The notes beneath the pieces are model-generated. The model saw only the letters and a list, made by a program, of their open reading frames with translations, ran no database searches and had not been told where the DNA came from. The position numbers and the translations under genes were made by a program. From Scilla litardierei (lineage: Eukaryota; Streptophyta; Magnoliopsida; Asparagales; Asparagaceae), in contig CM061141.1 of the NCBI GenBank assembly GCA_030789695.1, positions 169,522,807 to 169,586,806 of the forward strand: DNA of 64,000 nucleotides, in the 5' to 3' direction. This document shows, in pieces, positions 59,860-64,000 of the stretch. Numbering within the stretch: the first letter of the stretch is position 1; each line of letters opens with the position of its first letter.

Positions 59860-60256
59860 ATGCACTCGAAGCCGAGGGAAGAAGCGATAGGCTTCGGGAA
59901 AGTTTCTATTGGCTTCTAAGATTATCCTAGCTCTAAGATATGAGAGAAATGAAGTTTATAATGTAAGTCCTACTCAAGGCTTAACATTCTAATCTATGAA
60001 GCTAGAAGACTATAAAATAAACCTTAAGAGCCGTCTTCAAAGCTTCAATCTTCATTCTTGACTTCAATAAAACTCCTTGAGCTTCAACGAAGCTTCAGGC
60101 ACACGATCACGCGTATTGAGAAGTCTTGAGATGTCGCTTTTGATGTTCGTATTCTTTTGGCGACGATCTCCATAACTGCGTTCACAAATAAGTTAGTATA
60201 CATTATTTATGTTTGCTCATCATCCAAAACCAAATCCGGGGAATCATATCACAACA

Positions 60257-60261
60257 GCTTC
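60257..60261. repeat. Target-site duplication GCTTC (right)
   Basis: Matches 53,441-53,445. Removing the element and one copy rejoins the transposase reading in frame (EAL then HPLPRVMFG). Confidence 0.95.
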
Positions 60262-62318
60262 ATCCTTTGCCTAGAGTAATGTTTGGAAAGAAAATTGTAG
60301 TAAGGAGAATCCTCTTGGTGTGAGAAGGAAGATTGCAAAGGGAAAGAGAACGAGAAAGGAGAAATCAAGAACAAGAAAGCAACGAAAGCCTCGACCAGAA
60401 GAAGACACAACAGAGAGGACAATACTCCCAGTTGGATGGACAAAGTTCAGTATTTTCTTTCAGTTGCCATATTGGATGAGTTTGAAAATACGTCACAGCC
60501 TGGACGTCTTACACGTAGAAAAGAATATTTGTGAAAATCTCTTGTACACCATTTTACAAGACTCGACCAAGTCGAAAGATGGATTAAAGGCGAGACTTGA
60601 TTTAAATCAATTGGAGGTACGTCCTGAATTGCTGGCCATTCAGAAGGAAAATAAAAAGTACGAACTGCCACCATCGTGTGCTACACTTTCTACATATGAG
60701 ATCCATAACCTCCTTATGTTTCTTAAGTCCTTGAAGACACCAGATAGATATGCTTCAAATATATCTAGATGTGTGCATGTATTTGAAAGGAAGATTTTCG
60801 GTTTGAAAACCCATGATTACCATATCTTGCTGCATCATATGCTTTCGGTTGCAGTTCGTCATGTTGATAAGAGGCTGGCTTCAGTTTTGGTACCATTCTG
60901 TGGTTTCTTTAAGCAGGTGTGCTCTAAGGTGATAGATGTCGCTGAGTTTGAGGAGTTAGAGAGACGTGTCATCCTTACACTGTGCAAAATGGAAAAACTT
61001 TTCGCGCCCTCTTTCTTCACGATCATGGTTCATTTCACTGTGCACCTGGCACAGGAGGCATGCATTGCAGGACCAGTACAATATCGGTGGATGTATTTCG
61101 TTGAGAGGTATATGCTTATTCACTTTAATGATTTTTGATGGAGACAATCAGTACAGCCATACATTTAATTATTTTTATGATTTTAACCAGCAGGTTTCTA
61201 GGGTTTATTAAACAACTAGTGCACAATCGTGCAAAACATGAAGGTTCTATAGCTGTAAATTATTCATCACACAAGACTCTGATATTCATCTCGCGTTATT
61301 TGCAGGATGTTGAAACAAAGCTCAATCGAAAGCCAAGAGTGATGGATGGTGTCTTCTATAATGATTGTGGGGGAGGACACACGATTTAATATGATGGATC
61401 TTGGCCAAGCCCATGCATATGTTCTAAACAATCTACCGATATTTGACTTATATCGCGGGAATAAAGCTGAGTATTTTGCATGTTTAATGATGTATATGTT
61501 TAAATCCAATGTTATATAAGCTTTCTTTATTTGTATCGCAGTCGTCACAAGATAGAGGTATTAAAAAAGTTGAATGCCAAAACTTTTAGCAAAAAAGTTG
61601 CGGACGCACATTCCAAAGAATTTCCTGGATGGTTGAAAATTCAGGTATGTGCGCAGATTAGACATGTTAACTATATACTTATAATATAATTAATATCGAG
61701 CTTATTAATATAGTAATATCTTTTATCTTTTTCATGAAGGTTCAACGACAAATTGAGGGAGGTGTACATCTATCTGATGCCATTCAAAGCTACGCCAGAG
61801 GTCCTCATAGCACAATACATCGTTATGGGGTGTATTGTATCAATGGTTTTAGATTTAATTCCATTGACGTCGAGAAGGAACGATGTATGCAGAATAGTGG
61901 AATCTTCTCATCTTTCTCTCAATTATCGTATGCAAGTAGCAAAGATCAACAACCAAAAGAAGGCCAGATCTTCTACTATGGACAGGTTGAAGATGATGTT
62001 GAGATTTTCTATGGCTATCAGAAGGATGTTAGTCATGTGTTATTTAAGGTTCGTTGGTGTGAGCAGGGTAAACAAAAGGACCTATTTGGCTACACGGTTG
62101 TAAATATAAACAAGGAAATTTACAAGAATGACAAGTATATGCTTGCTACCCATGCTAAACAATGTTTTATGTAAAAGATATAATGGTATACGATGCTTGG
62201 GTTGTTCTTAGAAATATGCCAAGAGCCTATGCATACGAAGATGTTACGGATGATGATAATGATGAAGAAGAAGACGTAATCTTAGCCGATGAAGTTGTGG
62301 CCGACTTTTCAACCGTGG
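60262..62318 (+). pseudogene. CACTA TNP2-type transposase, 3' half with DUF4218 and DUF4216
   Basis: Continues the gene split at 53,445. First come a lysine/arginine-rich linker and SIFFQLPYWMSLKIRHSLDV, LHVEKNICENLLYT and DGLKARLDL (60,455-60,605). DUF4218 follows: LPPSCATLS, SRCVHVFERKIFGLKTHDYH, PSFFTIMVH and AGPVQYRWMYFVERY (60,665-61,110). After a possible intron come NRAKHEGSIAVNY and ISRYLQDVETKLNRKPR (61,230-61,345) and an H-EFPGWLKIQ segment (61,553-61,645). DUF4216 starts with GVYCINGFRFNS at about 61,828, then MQNSGI, and reaches ATHAKQCF at 62,167; a frame change leads into an acidic tail. The gene is cut at about 62,318 by satellite. Early stop near 60,320. The end is lost, so it is not functional. 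Confidence 0.9.
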
Positions 62319-62698
62319 TTCTTTTTATTAAATGATATGATTTTTATAAGCTAAGTTTGTCTTCTCTTATTTTCTAGTTGAAGATGGTGATCTTTATATT
62401 GAATAATTTGATTTTTTGGCCTAATATTGTCTCCTTATATTTTAGTTGAAGATGGCATTCTCCAGGTCCCAACAGACATTTTTGGGCATTTTTCTTAGCT
62501 CCGGGTTATTTTCCACATTTTTTGGAAGATATGGATCGTTTTATTAAATGATATGATTTTTGGCCTAATTTTGTCTTCTCTTATTTTTCCAGTATAACTT
62601 GGCGATCTCCCAGTTCCAACAGATATTTTTGTGGATATTTCTGAGCTGCGGGCTATTTTTCACATTTTCTGAAATATATGGATCATTTTGTTAAATAA

Positions 62699-62755
62699 TA
62701 TCAGAGAAGACAAAATTAGGCCAAAAATGTCCGTTGGAACCAGGAAATCGTGATC
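62699..62755 (-). repeat. Short flipped satellite block in array 5
   Basis: Begins AGAGAAGACAAAATTAGGCC after GTTAAATAATATC and returns to plus strand at GATCTTTCGGTTCC. Counterpart of 39,351-39,405. Confidence 0.75.
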
Positions 62756-63931
62756 TTTCGGTTCCGATGGACATTTTTGTAGATTTTTCTGAGATTGGAG
62801 TTATTTACTGCATTTTTTAGAAGATATGGATCTTTTTATTAAATGATGTAATTTTTCTAGCCTAATTTTGTCTTCTCTTTTTTTTTCACTTGAAGATGGC
62901 GGTCTCACAGTTCTAACGGATATTTTTGCGTATTTTTTTGACTCGAGACTAGTTTTAGTATTTTCTGAAATATATCGATCATTTTATTAAATGATTGATT
63001 TTTTGACAAATATTTATATTCTCATATTTTTTGGTTGATGATAGCGATCTCCCAGTTCCAACGGACATTTTTGTGGATTTTTCTGAGTCTGGGCTATTTT
63101 ATGTATTATCCTGAAAATATCGACAGTTTTAGTAAATGAAATGATTTTTGGCTTATTTTTGGCTTTTTTTAAAAAAAATTAGCGATCTCCCGGTTCCGAC
63201 AGATATTTTTGCGGATTTTTCTAAGCTCGGGGATATTTTCTACATTTTTGGAAAATAAGAATCTTTATATTAAATGATATGATTTTTATTTCCAAATTTT
63301 GTATTCTCCAATTTTTCATTTGAACCTAGCGATCCCCGGTTCCAACATACATTTTTTCGGATTTTTTGAGCTCGATACTATTTTCTTTATTTTATGGAAG
63401 ATATGGACGTTTTTATTAAATGATATGATTTTTATTTCTTAAGTTTGTCTTCTATTATTTTTAAGTTTAAGATAGCGATCTCCCGGTTCCAACGGACATT
63501 TTTGCGGATTTTTCTGAGGTCGGTGCTATTTTTGTATTTTTGAAAGATAAGAATCTTTTTATTAAATAATATGATTTTTATAACCAAAGTTTGTCTTGTC
63601 TTATTTTCCAATTGAAGATGGCGATCTTTATAGAAGATGATTTTTTGGCCTAATTTTGTCTCCTCTTATATTTTAGTTGAAGATGGGATTCTCTTGGTCG
63701 CAAAGGACATTTTTTCGGATTTTCTGAGCTTCGGGCTATTGTCCACATTTTCTGGAAGATATGGATCGTTTTATTAAATGATAAGATTTTTGGACTAATT
63801 TTGTCTTCTCTTATTTTTCATGTTGAAGTTGACGATCTCCCGGTTCCAACTAACATTTTTACGGATATTTATGAGCTCCAGACTATTTTCCACATTTTCC
63901 GAAAGATATGGATCGTTTTATTAAATTATAT

Positions 63932-64000
63932 CGAAAAAGACAAAGTTAGGCCAAAAAATGTTTGTTGGAACCAGGAAATCGCCATCTTCAACTTAAATAT
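63932..64000 (-). repeat. Flipped satellite block cut by window end
   Basis: Begins GAAAAAGACAAAGTTAGGCC and continues in minus orientation to the end of the window. Counterpart of 40,572-40,643. Confidence 0.78.

Larger units (their letters stand above)
53446..60256 (-). mobile_element. Gag-only copia-type LTR retrotransposon (Sirevirus-like)
   Basis: Two LTRs of 1722 bp each (53,446-55,167 and 58,535-60,256), bounded TGTTG...CAACA, with a GCTTC target duplication. The internal part is 3367 bp. On the minus strand a primer-binding site for tRNA-iMet follows the 5' LTR, then one gag gene, then a non-coding stretch with several polypurine tracts. No protease, integrase or reverse transcriptase is present, so it depends on a partner. 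Multiple polypurine tracts, motif-rich LTRs and a long gag with a GLGY segment recall Sireviruses, a copia lineage; the assignment is inference. The two LTRs differ at about 25 positions by eye. Confidence 0.95.
58535..60256 (-). repeat. 5' LTR
   Basis: Same length as the 3' LTR. The motif cluster is at 59,325-59,859 and the TATA box at 59,275-59,267. It drives transcription of gag toward lower coordinates. Adjacent to the GCTTC duplication. Confidence 0.95.
48541..62318 (+). mobile_element. CACTA (En/Spm) element, right-arm copy, 3' end missing
   Basis: The element opens with CACTACTGGAAAATAGAGC at 48,541, inside a satellite unit, and holds subterminal repeats, a 5' leader region and a TNP2-type transposase. 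It breaks off at about 62,318, where satellite resumes in plus orientation without any terminal inverted repeat. A 6.8-kb LTR retrotransposon lies within the transposase. Without that insert the element is about 6.96 kb. The 12-bp TCTTTTTATTAA lies just before the element (48,529-48,540) and just after it (62,320-62,331). No second (TNPA-like) gene is seen. Confidence 0.9.
62319..64000 (+). repeat. Satellite array block 5, beyond the CACTA element
   Basis: Plus-strand monomers. From 62,343 on it follows 38,985-40,643 position by position at a constant offset of about 23,355, including half-monomers and flipped blocks, so it is the same higher-order unit. It starts at TTCTTTTTATTAAATGATATG, in nearly the same monomer phase as the unit cut by the CACTA 5' end at 48,540. 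Confidence 0.92.

Noticed and set aside
1..64000. tRNA, rRNA or other stable RNA genes
   Set aside because: None recognised; the only tRNA-like signals are the primer-binding site and the weak SINE boxes.

Overview
This is plant nuclear DNA, probably from an angiosperm with a large, repeat-rich genome. I base that on a CACTA (En/Spm) transposon with a TNP2-type transposase, a copia-type LTR retrotransposon primed by tRNA-iMet, a Helitron carrying intron-containing fragments of plant genes (histone H2A family and a phytol-kinase-like gene), and very AT-rich tandem satellite DNA. I cannot name the genus. No intact host gene is present; the only long intact reading frame is a retrotransposon gag (736 codons).

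Layout: 1-8476 is the 5' part of a CACTA element on the minus strand, split by a 4.43-kb Helitron (962-5390). 8477-19124 is a satellite array (monomer about 148 bp) in minus orientation. 19125-20315 is an LTR-like element. 20316-28750 is the satellite in plus orientation, with a small SINE-like insertion at 28131-28265. 28751-29250 is a 500-N assembly gap. 29251-36702 is satellite in minus orientation, 36703-37867 a second copy of the LTR-like element, and 37868-48540 satellite in plus orientation. 48541-62318 is a second copy of the CACTA element on the plus strand, interrupted by a 6.8-kb LTR retrotransposon (53446-60256). 62319-64000 is satellite again.

The dominant architecture is a very large imperfect palindrome. 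Position x on the left pairs with about 57,006-57,017 minus x on the right: array edges, LTR-like elements, partial monomers, small flipped blocks and CACTA ends all match in mirror order. By eye the arms differ by a few percent, so this is an old inverted duplication rather than a read-through hairpin artefact. The Helitron is present only in the left arm, and the right arm keeps its exact empty site. The N gap lies near the symmetry axis and must be too short as drawn.

Inferred order of events: the satellite array grew as a higher-order repeat with short inverted blocks; the LTR-like element and the CACTA element entered it; the whole was duplicated in inverted orientation; then the Helitron entered the left arm and the gag-only retrotransposon (LTRs about 1.5% different) entered the right-arm transposase. 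There is no operon-like or pathway logic here: the genes are transposon genes and decaying captured fragments, and the interest is structural.
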